Below, in pieces: positions 39,525 to 48,267 of a stretch of 64,000 bases of DNA. The notes under the pieces are model-generated. The model did not search any database, was not told the origin of the DNA, and was given only the letters and a program-made list of their open reading frames with translations. A program made the position numbers and the translations under genes. Within the stretch, counting starts at the first letter, position 1. Every line of letters begins with the position of its first letter. Source of the DNA: Brevundimonas basaltis (lineage in GTDB: Bacteria; Pseudomonadota; Alphaproteobacteria; Caulobacterales; Caulobacteraceae); NCBI RefSeq assembly GCF_014202075.1, contig NZ_JACHFZ010000001.1, positions 62,001-126,000 on the forward strand, in the 5' to 3' direction.

Positions 39525-40345
39525 CCGCCCGCCGGGTCCCTTCGGTCGCGCTGAACGCGGCGGTGGCCTTCATCGCGCTGCTGGTGCTGTTCCCGCTGCT
39601 GTGGATGCTGTCGGTCAGTTTCATGGCGACCGGTGAGGCGGCCAGTTTCCCGCCCCCGCTGCTGCCGTCGACCTGGACGCTGGAGCACTACCGCGACCTG
39701 TTCGTGACCCAGGGCATGGGCCGCTATCTGTGGAACAGTTTCGCCCTGGCGACCATGGCGACCGGGCTGGCGCTGCTGTTCACAGTCCCGGCCGGCTACG
39801 CCTTCGCCAAGCTGAGGTTCCGGGGACGCGAGCGCACCTTCCAGCTGCTGGTCGCGGCCCTGGTGGTGCCTGCACAGATCGGCACCCTGCCGCTGTTCCT
39901 GATGCTCAAGGGGATGGGGCTGGTGAACACCTACGCCGGGGCGCTGGTGCCGTGGCTGGCCTCGATCTTCGGCCTGTTCCTGGTGCGGCAGTATTCGCTG
40001 TCGATCCCCGACGAGATGCTGGAGGCGGCGCGCATCGACGGGGCGTCGGAGGGGCAGATCTTCCGCCGGGTGGTGCTGCCGACACTGCAGCCGATCATCG
40101 TGACCCTGGCGCTGTTCGTCTTCCTCGGCAGCTGGAACGATTTCCTGTGGCCGCTGATCATTCTGACCGATCAGTCGAACTACACCCTGCCGGTGGCGCT
40201 GGCCGCCCTGTCCCGCGAGCACGTGCAGGACATCGAGATGATGATGGCGGGGGCGGTGATCACCGTCGCGCCCGTGCTGATCCTGTTCCTCGCCCTGCAG
40301 CGCTACTACATCCGCGGCATGCTGGCCGGGAGCGTGAAGGGTTAG
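39521..40345 (+). CDS. Sugar ABC transporter permease 2 (MalG/UgpE type)
   Basis: This 274-residue membrane protein has six helices. LPSTWTLEHYRDLFV is a periplasmic-side marker of the MalG family, and the EAA loop reads MLEAARIDGASEGQIFRRV. It overlaps permease 1 by 4 bp. The stop codon overlaps the dnaB stop by 4 bp in a tail-to-tail arrangement, leaving no room for a terminator. The ATP-binding subunit must come from elsewhere. Confidence 0.92.
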   Translation: MTARRVPSVALNAAVAFIALLVLFPLLWMLSVSFMATGEAASFPPPLLPSTWTLEHYRDLFVTQGMGRYLWNSFALATMATGLALLFTVPAGYAFAKLRFRGRERTFQLLVAALVVPAQIGTLPLFLMLKGMGLVNTYAGALVPWLASIFGLFLVRQYSLSIPDEMLEAARIDGASEGQIFRRVVLPTLQPIIVTLALFVFLGSWNDFLWPLIILTDQSNYTLPVALAALSREHVQDIEMMMAGAVITVAPVLILFLALQRYYIRGMLAGSVKG

Positions 40346-41841
40346 TCGCCGTAGCTGTCGTAGCGCTGGCCGCCGGCGAGATTGCCGAATTTGGTGGTGT
40401 CGGCGTCGAAGGACAGTTTGACGATGCCGATGGGGCCGTGGCGCTGCTTGCCGATGACGACCTCGGCCTGGTGTTTGAGGCGGTCCATGTCCTCCTGCCA
40501 TTTGAGGTGTTCCTCGGTCCCCTCGCGCGGCTCGGCGCGGCCGAGGTAGTAGCTTTCGCGGTAGACGAACATGACGCAGTCGGCGTCCTGCTCGATCGAG
40601 CCGGATTCGCGCAGGTCGGACAGCTGGGGCCGCTTGTCCTCGCGCTGCTCGACCTGACGCGACAGCTGCGACAGAGCGATGATCGGCACGCCCAGTTCCT
40701 TGGCCAGGGCCTTGAGGCCGCCGGTGATCTCGGAGACCTCCTGCACGCGGTTCTTCTGGCTGTTCGACTCGCCGGTGGTGATCAGCTGCAGATAGTCGAC
40801 GATGATCAGGTCGAGGCCATGCTCCATCCGCTTCAGGCGGCGGGCGCGGGCGGCCAGCTTGGACATCGACAGGCCGCCGGTGGCGTCGATGAACAGGGGG
40901 CTCTCGCCGATCTCGACCGCGGCGTCGCGAATACGGCCGAAGTCGGCGGCGTCGATCTCGCCCTTGCGCAGCTTGTCCGACGACACGCCCGAGGCGTCGG
41001 CGAGGATACGCATGGCCAGCTGTTCGGCCGACATTTCCAGCGAATAGAAGGCGACGACGCCGCCGTTCACAGTCTTGCGGCCCTCGGGCGTCGGCTCCCA
41101 GCGATAATTGCGGGCCACGTTGAAGGCGATGTTGGTGGCCAAGGCCGTCTTGCCCATCGAGGGACGGCCGGCGAGGATCAGCAGGTCGGACGGGTGCAGG
41201 CCGCCCAGCTTCTGGTCGAGGTCGTCGAGATTGGTGGCCAGGCCGGCCAGCTTGCCGTCGCGCTGATAGGCCTCGGCGGCCATCTGCACGGCGCCGCTAA
41301 GGGCGGTGGAGAAGCTGACGAAGCCGGAGGAGGGCTTGCCGGTCTCGGCCAGGGTGTAGAGCCGCTGTTCGGCGCTCTCGATCTGGTCGAGGGCGGCGGT
41401 TTCGGGCTGGGGCGCCTCCTTGATGATCTCGCCGCCGATGCGGATCAGGTCGCGGCGCAGGGCCAGATCGTAGACGACGCGAGCATAGTCGGGCGCGTTC
41501 GCCGCCGGCGGGGCCCGGTCGACCAGGTCGGCCAGGTAACGCAGCCCACCGAACTCCTGGAAGGCCGGGTCCTGCTTGAACCGCTCCATCAGGATGGTCG
41601 GCTCGGCCAGCAGGCCCTGGCGGACGTGATCCTCGACGGCGTCATAGAGCCGCTGGTGGAAGGGTTCGTAGAAATGACTGCCGCGCAGACGGTCGGACAG
41701 GCGCTCGAACACCGCGTTGTCAAACATCAGGCTGCCGAGCAGAGCCTGCTCCGCCTCCAGGTTATGGGGCAGGGACGGGATGCCCGACGCGTCTGAAGAC
41801 GACGGGAAGGGGACGGGGGCGAAGGCGTTCATCGGGGTCAT
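40342..41841 (-). CDS. dnaB: Replicative DNA helicase
   Basis: This 499-residue hexameric helicase unwinds DNA at the replication fork. N-terminal domain: LPHNLEAEQALLGSLMFDNAV. C-terminal RecA-like domain: Walker A LAGRPSMGKTALATNIA, Walker B LDLIIVDYLQLI, and LSQLSRQVEQREDKRPQLSDLRESGSIEQDAD, the standard DnaB set. Length is normal. Its start is at 41841 (MTPMNAF); an ATG three codons on is possible. It is upstream of the ribosomal protein operon's 3' end in the order seen in Caulobacterales. Confidence 0.96.
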   Translation of the reverse strand: MTPMNAFAPVPFPSSSDASGIPSLPHNLEAEQALLGSLMFDNAVFERLSDRLRGSHFYEPFHQRLYDAVEDHVRQGLLAEPTILMERFKQDPAFQEFGGLRYLADLVDRAPPAANAPDYARVVYDLALRRDLIRIGGEIIKEAPQPETAALDQIESAEQRLYTLAETGKPSSGFVSFSTALSGAVQMAAEAYQRDGKLAGLATNLDDLDQKLGGLHPSDLLILAGRPSMGKTALATNIAFNVARNYRWEPTPEGRKTVNGGVVAFYSLEMSAEQLAMRILADASGVSSDKLRKGEIDAADFGRIRDAAVEIGESPLFIDATGGLSMSKLAARARRLKRMEHGLDLIIVDYLQLITTGESNSQKNRVQEVSEITGGLKALAKELGVPIIALSQLSRQVEQREDKRPQLSDLRESGSIEQDADCVMFVYRESYYLGRAEPREGTEEHLKWQEDMDRLKHQAEVVIGKQRHGPIGIVKLSFDADTTKFGNLAGGQRYDSYGD

Positions 41842-41950
41842 GTCTTACCCATGCCCGCGTCCTGCGTCAGTCGCGGACGTAGCGGCGGCTAGGGATAAGT
41901 CAGGGCGATTGTGGGCGATCCGGAATTCCGTAACCGGATCAGTTAACGGC

Positions 41951-42331
41951 TCAGCTGGAGCACGGATAGCGCGAGGCCATCCAGCTGCGAATGCCGTCAG
42001 TGACGGTCATGCGCTGGCGGCGCGACTGCGGGATGGCGTTCAGGTAATCCAGCATCTGGCGCGGGTTGAGCTCGATGCGTTCCGGCGGGCAGGCCGGCGG
42101 GGTGCGGCCCGCCGCCCGGGCCTCCCGGATCTCGCGGCCGACGGCGGTGAACGCCCGTTCCGCCTCGCCTTTCAGGCGGTGGGCGCTGGGACGCAGGGCG
42201 GAGGTCGCGTTGAGCGGAATGCGGTTTGCCTCGGCGAGGAAGCCGTCCAGCGTGCGTTGGGTCTGGGCCGTCACGGCGTCCGCCGCCAACAACACGCCCA
42301 ACGCCATCAAGATCGATGCCAGCCGCTTCAT
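41951..42331 (-). CDS. Small exported protein, possibly Rap1a/Tai-like
   Basis: This 126-residue protein has a Sec signal (MKRLASILMALGVLLAADAVTAQ). The mature sequence has FLAEANRIPLNATSALRPSA, REIREARAAGRTPPACPPER and MLDYLNAIPQSRRQRMTVTDGIRSWMASRYPC. Two Cys (one mid-chain, one near the C-terminus) and the YL..IP...R......GI..W....YPC end resemble the Rap1a/Tai immunity family fold, but the match is weak and no toxin gene is adjacent. Chosen start is ATG 42331; the open frame extends 87 bp upstream without signal features. Confidence 0.55.
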   Translation of the reverse strand: MKRLASILMALGVLLAADAVTAQTQRTLDGFLAEANRIPLNATSALRPSAHRLKGEAERAFTAVGREIREARAAGRTPPACPPERIELNPRQMLDYLNAIPQSRRQRMTVTDGIRSWMASRYPCSS

Positions 42332-42420
42332 TGCCGTTCCCCTCGCTTCGCCGAAGAATGGCGCCGGCGGGACAAGACACAAGCCTTGCTGAACCGATCG
42401 TGAATGGGCCCGGCTCATGA

Positions 42421-42450
42421 AAAAGGGCGCGACCGTTGCTGGTCGCGCCC
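42421..42450 (-). terminator. Terminator of the rpsF-rpsR-rplI operon
   Basis: GGGCGCGACC (42425-42434) pairs with GGTCGCGCCC (42441-42450), a perfect 10-bp stem with a 6-nt loop. On the minus strand it is followed by five T. It lies 30 bp past the rplI stop. Confidence 0.9.
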
Positions 42451-42479
42451 CTTAGCAGTCTTTAGCCGGTTGGCCGGGT

Positions 42480-43064
42480 TCAGGCTTCCGAACCGAGGCC
42501 TTCCTGCTGGCCGGCGCCGCCGGCGATCATGTCCTGCGCCGCTTCCGCCGCTTCCGCGCGGTCCTGGTCGTAGGCGGACTTGATCACGTCCTCGCCCTTG
42601 GCCTGACGCTCGGCCTCGTCGGCCGAGCGGGCGATGTTGATCTTGACCGTGGCGGTGACCTCGGCGTGCAGGCGAACCGACACTTCGTGGACACCCAGGG
42701 TCTTGATCGCGGTGTTGAGCACGACCTGCGAGCGCTCGATCTTGCCGCCTTCGGCCTGGACGGCCTCGGCGACATCGCGACCGGCGACCGAACCGTATAG
42801 CTGACCGGTCTCGCCCGCCTGGCGGATCATGACGTAGGTCTGGCCGTCGATCTTGTCGGCGACCTTCTGCGCCTCGGCCTTGTTCTTCTCGTTGCGGGCC
42901 TCGATGGCGGCGCGGTCGAGTTCGAAGGCTTTCAGGTTCGCGGAGGTGGCCCGACGGGCCTTGTCGCGCGGCAGGAGGAAGTTACGGGCGAAGCCGTCCT
43001 TGACGGACACGACGTCGCCGATGGCGCCGAGGTTCTCGACGCGTTCAAGCAGAACGACCTTCAT
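42480..43064 (-). CDS. rplI: 50S ribosomal protein L9
   Basis: This 194-residue protein of the large subunit begins [32 protein letters not shown], the near-invariant N-terminal domain of L9, followed by the long connecting helix and a C-terminal domain. It has an extended C-terminal tail (about 150-194, acidic and Ala/Gly-rich, ending [13 protein letters not shown]) compared with E. coli L9 at 149 residues; such tails are common in alphaproteobacteria. It is the last gene of the operon, 1 bp after rpsR. Confidence 0.96.
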   Translation of the reverse strand: MKVVLLERVENLGAIGDVVSVKDGFARNFLLPRDKARRATSANLKAFELDRAAIEARNEKNKAEAQKVADKIDGQTYVMIRQAGETGQLYGSVAGRDVAEAVQAEGGKIERSQVVLNTAIKTLGVHEVSVRLHAEVTATVKINIARSADEAERQAKGEDVIKSAYDQDRAEAAEAAQDMIAGGAGQQEGLGSEA

Positions 43065-43065
43065 A

Positions 43066-43341
43066 TCACTTCACCACATAGGGCAGGAGGGCCAGATAGC
43101 GGGCGCGTTTGATGGCCTGGGCCAGCAGACGCTGCTTCTTCTGGGAAACAGCGGTGATGCGCGACGGGACGATCTTGCCGCGCTCGCTGATGTAGCGTTG
43201 CAGCAGTTTGACGTCCTTGTAGTCGATCTTCGGGGCGTTGGTGCCGGAGAACGGGCACACCTTGCGGCGACGGTAGAAGGGGCGGCGGGCGGGGCCGGAG
43301 CCGGCCGGCGCGCCCGGCGACGGGGCAGTCGTATCGGTCAT
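43066..43341 (-). CDS. rpsR: 30S ribosomal protein S18
   Basis: This 91-residue small-subunit protein has [22 protein letters not shown] and [38 protein letters not shown], the S18 signature. It has a 20-residue Ala/Pro/Gly N-terminal extension relative to E. coli. S18 binds S6 in the platform of the 30S subunit. Order rpsF-rpsR-rplI is the standard one. Confidence 0.97.
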   Translation of the reverse strand: MTDTTAPSPGAPAGSGPARRPFYRRRKVCPFSGTNAPKIDYKDVKLLQRYISERGKIVPSRITAVSQKKQRLLAQAIKRARYLALLPYVVK

Positions 43342-43353
43342 GTTCCGGGTTCC

Positions 43354-43743
43354 TTAGTCAGCGGCTTCGGCGGTGGCGTCTTCGCGCGGGGTGCGCTCGC
43401 GCTCGCGTTCACGCTCGCGCTCGCGGCGGGCCAACAACGGCGACAGTTCCAGGTCGAGTTCCTCGACGCGGACGGTCAGCCAGCGCAGCACGTCTTCGTT
43501 GATCGACAGCTGACGCTCGACCTCGGCCATGGCGGCAGGCGGGCAGTCGACGGCGAGCAGCGAATAGTGAGCCTTGCGGTTCTTCTTCACGCGGTAGGTC
43601 AGGTTGCGCAGACCCCAGTACTCGATCTTGGCGACGGAACCGCCGCCTTGCTCGATCAAGCCCTTGATGGTGTCGTTCAGCGCTTCGGCCTGTTGCGCGC
43701 TGATATCCTGGCGCGACATGACCGTGTGCTCGTAAAGAGCCAT
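43354..43743 (-). CDS. rpsF: 30S ribosomal protein S6
   Basis: This 129-residue S6 starts [22 protein letters not shown] and includes [36 protein letters not shown]. The C-terminal tail is built from RE repeats ([17 protein letters not shown]), encoded by a short repeated gctcgc/gctcgc unit on the plus strand. S6 tails are variable and, in other species, are the target of RimK glutamylation. The SD GGGAG lies 8 nt before the ATG and pairs within a hairpin in the leader, which suggests autoregulation. Confidence 0.96.
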   Translation of the reverse strand: MALYEHTVMSRQDISAQQAEALNDTIKGLIEQGGGSVAKIEYWGLRNLTYRVKKNRKAHYSLLAVDCPPAAMAEVERQLSINEDVLRWLTVRVEELDLELSPLLARRERERERERERTPREDATAEAAD

Positions 43744-43748
43744 GCGGT

Positions 43749-43860
43749 GGTCTCCCTTGGGGGGCGTCGGCGCGGGGAGACCGGGTAAGTCCGTCCCACG
43801 ATGGCTCCTGATGCGGCGGCCGGGATGACTTCCCGGACCCTTTGGAACTCCGCGTCAGGA
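43749..43860 (-). promoter_or_regulatory. Structured rpsF leader with SD-sequestering hairpin
   Basis: Two hairpins lie between the promoter and rpsF. Upstream: TCCTGA (43806-43811) pairs with TCAGGA (43855-43860), GCGG (43813-43816) with CCGC (43850-43853), and CCGGGA (43820-43825) with TCCCGG (43831-43836), leaving unpaired bases and a CCG run. Downstream: GGTCTCCC (43749-43756) pairs perfectly with GGGAGACC (43775-43782); in the RNA this covers the rpsF Shine-Dalgarno GGGAG. Known S6:S18 leaders regulate this operon by binding of the complex to a stem with a CCG bulge. The match here is suggestive, not proven. Confidence 0.6.
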
Positions 43861-43882
43861 CCGAAGCCCTAGAAAGGCGGGG

Positions 43883-43911
43883 CGTATAGGGGAAAAGGGG
43901 GCGGGGAGCAA
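43883..43911 (-). promoter_or_regulatory. Sigma-70-type promoter of rpsF-rpsR-rplI
   Basis: On the minus strand TTGCTC (43911-43906) is followed after exactly 17 bp by TATACG (43888-43883). The spacer is rich in C. It lies about 140 bp upstream of rpsF, leaving room for the structured leader. Confidence 0.65.
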
Positions 43912-43921
43912 GGCTCCGGGC

Positions 43922-45991
43922 CTAGAAGCTGCGCCGAACGTTCAAAGAAACCTGGCTGGTTCCCGGCTGGCGGCTGGCTTCCGTATAGACGGGCGTGCCG
44001 ACGTGACGCGGGGCGTTGTACAGGGTGAACTCATTCCGGCTGCCGGAACCGACATAGAGGCCGCCGGTGACGCTCCACTGCGGGTCGGGCCGGTAGGTCA
44101 GGTTAAACTGGCCGGTCGGCTGCGAGCTGAAGCGCGACAGGACGCTGGGGCTGTAGCCGATCGTGTCCTGTCCGCTGCTCATGCTGACGTTCCAGTTAAT
44201 GCGCTGGGCCACCAGATTCTGATTCAGGGCGATCGACCATCCGGTGGCCTGCTCGCCGGACAGGCGCCGGTCCACGAAGGTCACGGGGTCGGTGGTGTCG
44301 GACCAGCGATGGTAGACCTGGCCGGAGAGAAGGCCGCCCGACATGCCCCAGCGATCCAGCGGCAATCGGCCGGACAGGGTCAGCCTGTCACGGGTCGCGC
44401 CGCCGACATTGCGGGTGATGTTGAACGGACGCGGCGTCGTGCCGCCCGGCGGTATCTCGTAGATCACCACCACCCCGAGCACATCTTCAAAGACCTCATG
44501 GGTGAATTCGGCGACGAAGGAGCCCTGGGTGCCGAACAGTCGCTCGTAGCGCGCGCTGCTCAGCCAGATTTGCGCCGGACGAATGTCGGGGTTGCCTCGT
44601 CCGTAGATGTCGGTCGCAAAGGCGGCGGAGGCGGTGAAGGCCCCGAAGGACAATTGATCGACGCTCTTTTCGAGCTTGAAGGTCAGGGTGTTGCGCGGCG
44701 CGACAGTCCAGGTCGCGGCCAGCCGCGGCTTCAAATAGCCAAGGGTCGTCTCCGCCTCGCCGGCCGACCCATCGGCGGTGATGCGGGAGAGCTCGTAGCG
44801 CAGATTGGCCTCGACGCTGAGGTTGGGGCGCGCAGCCCACAGGGCGGTCACAAAACTCTCGTTGCGCAGTTCCTCGACCCGGGTGTCGTCGCCGGGAAGA
44901 AACAGGGGGCTGCCGTCGAACGTATAGGCGGTCGCCGAGTCGACCCAGTTGAGCGCCGTCTCCGATCCGGCCTCGAGATTCAGGGCGCCGCGTCCGGTTT
45001 CCAGCGGGGCGAACTTCAGGGTTCCCGAAACGATGCTCTCACCCGAGGTCTGGTCGCTCAACGTCCGGGTGGTGAAGAAGGGGGTGTCGTAGGCGCCGGC
45101 GTTATCGTTCTGGGTGAGCGACTGGAAACCGACCAGTTCGAGGTTCATCCCGCGCGGCAGGCTGCGGTTCCAGCGCAGGCCGGCTTCGCCACGCCAGCGC
45201 GTCGAGTCAGAGCGACTGAAGTCCTGGCCGCCGGGGAAGATCAGGATGTCCGTGCCCTCAAACAGGCTGGCGCTGTAGTTGACCAGAACGTTGGCGCGCA
45301 CGCGCCCCCCGCCCAAGGGCCCTTCATAGACGCCCGTGGTCTCGCCGTTTGAATAGCCGACGTCCCCGTCATTGAGACCGACCAGGAGGACCTCCCCGTT
45401 CGGCCGGCGTCTTTCGCGCACTCCGCTGAATTCCTGGCTTCCGGTGGAAAAACGAAACGATCCGTCCATCGAGCGGCCGTCTCTCTGACGTCGCGCCTGA
45501 AGATTGACGCCGGGCTGAAAGCGGCCCTGATCGTTCATGGACAGGCTGGCGGCCGCTGATCCCGACACGCCCGCGTCGGGCTTGCGAATGACATTGGCGA
45601 CGACGGCCTTGCCCTGCATGTCGATACCGCCCGCGCCCGCGCGCACGACGTCGATGCGCAGCACCTGGGCGGCTGGAATGCGGGACAGCACCGAGGCAAG
45701 GGAATCACCGCGGGTTGGCGGTCGCACGCCATCGATCAACACATTGCCGGCCGTGCCCGCGAATCCCCGCGCTGATGAGCCGCCGTCGAACTGGAAACCC
45801 GGAATGCGCCCGATCATGTCCAGCGCCGTAACCGGGCGGAACTCGGCGAAGTAGTCGGGGGCGTAGGGAGTGACGTTGGGATCGGCCGGCGCGGGCGCCG
45901 GATCCTGGGCCGCCGCTCCGCCGGCTACCGCCGCCGACAAGGCGAGCACAGACGCTCCGATCAGACGCCAGCCCCCGAGTGTGCCTGCCAT
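43922..45991 (-). CDS. TonB-dependent receptor
   Basis: This 689-residue outer-membrane receptor has a signal peptide (about 1-28, ending GGAAAQ) and a plug domain (about 50-150: DMIGRIPGFQFDGGSSARGF, GTAGNVLIDGVRPPTRGDS, LRIDVVRAGAGGIDMQGKAVV). The barrel continues to the terminal Phe in VSLNVRRSF. There is no N-terminal carboxypeptidase-like or signalling domain, and no clear TonB box. Substrate unknown. The ATG at 45991 is chosen because it starts the signal peptide; upstream residues of the open frame are not signal-like. A TTGACA on the minus strand at 46063-46068 may be its -35. Confidence 0.85.
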   Translation of the reverse strand: MAGTLGGWRLIGASVLALSAAVAGGAAAQDPAPAPADPNVTPYAPDYFAEFRPVTALDMIGRIPGFQFDGGSSARGFAGTAGNVLIDGVRPPTRGDSLASVLSRIPAAQVLRIDVVRAGAGGIDMQGKAVVANVIRKPDAGVSGSAAASLSMNDQGRFQPGVNLQARRQRDGRSMDGSFRFSTGSQEFSGVRERRRPNGEVLLVGLNDGDVGYSNGETTGVYEGPLGGGRVRANVLVNYSASLFEGTDILIFPGGQDFSRSDSTRWRGEAGLRWNRSLPRGMNLELVGFQSLTQNDNAGAYDTPFFTTRTLSDQTSGESIVSGTLKFAPLETGRGALNLEAGSETALNWVDSATAYTFDGSPLFLPGDDTRVEELRNESFVTALWAARPNLSVEANLRYELSRITADGSAGEAETTLGYLKPRLAATWTVAPRNTLTFKLEKSVDQLSFGAFTASAAFATDIYGRGNPDIRPAQIWLSSARYERLFGTQGSFVAEFTHEVFEDVLGVVVIYEIPPGGTTPRPFNITRNVGGATRDRLTLSGRLPLDRWGMSGGLLSGQVYHRWSDTTDPVTFVDRRLSGEQATGWSIALNQNLVAQRINWNVSMSSGQDTIGYSPSVLSRFSSQPTGQFNLTYRPDPQWSVTGGLYVGSGSRNEFTLYNAPRHVGTPVYTEASRQPGTSQVSLNVRRSF

Positions 45992-46076
45992 AAGTCTCGA
46001 TTCCCCGCGTGTCCCTCGAGCGGAACCTTGACGGGTAATGTGTCCTAGCCGCGACCATAAACTGTCAAAAATGTAA

Positions 46077-46640
46077 TCACCCGAGGCTGCGCGACAGCCA
46101 GCCGATGGGCCCCGAGCTGAGCAGGAGGATGGCGATCGCGTGCCACCACAGTCGGCGGACGAAAACCAGCGAAGCGAACACACCCAACACCGCGAAGTCG
46201 AAGATCCGTTCCCCCAGATAAGCCAGAAGCAGGCCGTTCAGGGCGTTCTCGACGACGTCGACCAGCAGCAGCCAACCCAGCGCGGCGGTGAACAGGCCCC
46301 AGAAATACGGACCGTTGCGGTGATAGTAGGCCTTCAGGTCGATGCCTTCGGCGGGGACATCGTCAGGCAGGGCCGCCGCAGCCAGCAGGAACAGGATCAC
46401 CAACTCGACGAACAGCGGAAGGAACTGACCGATGGTGATGGCGGAATCGTCGGGCCGGTAGAGGCTCCACCAGATCTGGATGAGGGTCAGGACCACGAAG
46501 ACGGCAGCGACCGGGGCGGCCCAGTGCCACTGGACCGTCCGGCCGGCGCGGATCAGGCGATTGAGGCTGACCAGAATGTCGACCAGCGCCAAGCCGATGA
46601 TGATCGACGCCAGCACGGACGTGTATTCGAACGCGCTCAT
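46077..46640 (-). CDS. Multi-pass membrane protein of unknown function
   Basis: This 187-residue protein has about five or six hydrophobic helices: VLASIIIGLALVDILVSLN, WAAPVAAVFVVLTLIQIWW, FLPLFVELVILFLLAAAAL, FWGLFTAALGWLLLVDVVEN, FDFAVLGVFASLVFVRRLWW and AIAILLLSSGPIGWL. No catalytic motif or known family is evident. It lies between the TonB receptor and the carboxypeptidase on the same strand. Confidence 0.75.
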   Translation of the reverse strand: MSAFEYTSVLASIIIGLALVDILVSLNRLIRAGRTVQWHWAAPVAAVFVVLTLIQIWWSLYRPDDSAITIGQFLPLFVELVILFLLAAAALPDDVPAEGIDLKAYYHRNGPYFWGLFTAALGWLLLVDVVENALNGLLLAYLGERIFDFAVLGVFASLVFVRRLWWHAIAILLLSSGPIGWLSRSLG

Positions 46641-46699
46641 GCTGCTCCCCCGAACCGCTGCCCGAGCTTAGGCTGGTTCAGGGGGCCTCGCCAAGCTGG

Positions 46700-48106
46700 C
46701 TATTGGGGTCGGACGACCATGCAGGTGACGCGGCGCTCGGCGAGCGTGGCGCAGGCGGCCTGGGCGGCCTGCTCGCTCATTCCGGTGAAGCGCGAGCGAT
46801 ACCAGCCTTCGGCGTTCTGGACCGACCGCTCGGCGGCCGAGAACTGACTCCGGAAGCGGCGGTTGACCTCGGTCAGCCAATCGCTGGCCACGGCCTCGTC
46901 GCGGAAGGCCCCGACCTGAACGGCCCAGCGGCCGGCGGTCTCGCGCGCGGTTTCGCGGGCCGGCGGTCTGGGCGTCGCCGATCGCCCGGCCGGTGCGCCG
47001 TTGAGAGAGGCCGTGACGTCGGCCGGATCAGCGGTGCGCATCATGGCGGCGAGGGTGCGGCCCTCGGACGGCGCCGGCGTGATTCGGGTCGGTTGCGACG
47101 GCGGGGAGGGCAGGGCGGCGTAGCTGACGGCGTTCGAACCGACGCTGTTATCGTCGTCCTCGTCGCCGAGGTCGGCGTACTGAACCGGGCCGGAATTTTC
47201 CGGGCCGATGCCGAAGCCCTTCTGTTCGAAATAGGTCTGGGCCACCTGGATCGGCTGACCGGCGCGGCGCAGCCGCTCGACCTCGAAGCCGGTGTCCATC
47301 AGCTCTGCGACATGGCTGTTGCGGCTGGCGGTCGACCGGCCGCCGAGGACGATGGTGATCAAACGCCGACCGTCACGCACCGCCGAGGCCGCAAGGTTAT
47401 AGCCCGAAGCGTTGGTGTAGCCGGTCTTCATTCCATCATAGCCGTACTGACTGCGCAGCAGGCCGTTGGTGTTGCGGTACTCCCGGCCCTGGTAGGCCCA
47501 GTCGTGCAGGCCGAAATACCGGTAGTACTGGGGATAGTCGCGCATCACGGCGCGGGCGAGAATGGCGAGGTCGCGGGCCGTGGTGATCTGGCGCGCGTCG
47601 GGCAGACCGTTCGGATTGACGTAGCGGGTCTGGGTCATGCCCAGCTCACGGGCCTTGAGCGTCGCCCGGGCGGCGAACCGGTCGTGCGAACCGGCGACGT
47701 GTTCCGCGATGACCACGGCCATGTCATTGGCGCTGCGCACCGCGGTGGCCTTCATCGCGTCGTCGAGGGTGATGGTTTGTCCCGCGGCGAGGCCCAGCTT
47801 CGACGGCGGCTGGCTGGCGGCGCGGGAGGAGACGGTGATGACGTCGTCGAGCTTGACCTTGCCCTCGGTCAGGGCCTCGAAGGCCAGATACAGGGTCATG
47901 ACCTTGGTGATGGAGGCTGGATAGCGCCGGCTGTCGGCGTGGCGGGCGAACAGGACCTCGCCCGTCTCGGCGTCGACCACGATGGCGGCGTAGCGGGTGT
48001 TCTCTGACGACTGGGCGACCAGCGGCGGCGTCGAGGGGACCACCGCGAGCGCGACGATCAACATCAGGGACAGCAAGCTACGGCGTATCAGGGACAGGTT
48101 CGGCAA
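46700..48106 (-). CDS. D-alanyl-D-alanine carboxypeptidase (PBP5-like) with SPOR domain
   Basis: This 468-residue periplasmic enzyme removes the terminal D-Ala of peptidoglycan stem peptides. After a signal or anchor (about 8-32) the penicillin-binding motifs follow: SITK (Ser65, Lys68), SAN (Ser125-Asn127) and KTG (Lys227-Gly229). The C-terminal 85 residues, WAVQVGAFRDEAVASDWLTEVNRRF, YRSRFTGMSEQAAQAACATLAERRVTCMVV, are a SPOR domain that binds denuded glycan at the septum. A Pro/Ser/Thr-rich linker separates them. The pairing suggests a role in division-site wall trimming. Confidence 0.94.
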   Translation of the reverse strand: MPNLSLIRRSLLSLMLIVALAVVPSTPPLVAQSSENTRYAAIVVDAETGEVLFARHADSRRYPASITKVMTLYLAFEALTEGKVKLDDVITVSSRAASQPPSKLGLAAGQTITLDDAMKATAVRSANDMAVVIAEHVAGSHDRFAARATLKARELGMTQTRYVNPNGLPDARQITTARDLAILARAVMRDYPQYYRYFGLHDWAYQGREYRNTNGLLRSQYGYDGMKTGYTNASGYNLAASAVRDGRRLITIVLGGRSTASRNSHVAELMDTGFEVERLRRAGQPIQVAQTYFEQKGFGIGPENSGPVQYADLGDEDDDNSVGSNAVSYAALPSPPSQPTRITPAPSEGRTLAAMMRTADPADVTASLNGAPAGRSATPRPPARETARETAGRWAVQVGAFRDEAVASDWLTEVNRRFRSQFSAAERSVQNAEGWYRSRFTGMSEQAAQAACATLAERRVTCMVVRPQ

Positions 48107-48267
48107 GCGCAGGCCTCATTCATTCATTGCGCGACGGCGGCCCCACCACGCGACGCTGACGAAAGGCTAACATGCGTCATCGGGGTTTCGTGAGGGTAAA
48201 CAAGCCGTCAACGGATTTGTGAAGCGGTCTCTCCTGTCAGGGGCGGTTCCCCATCGCGGCGGCATGG

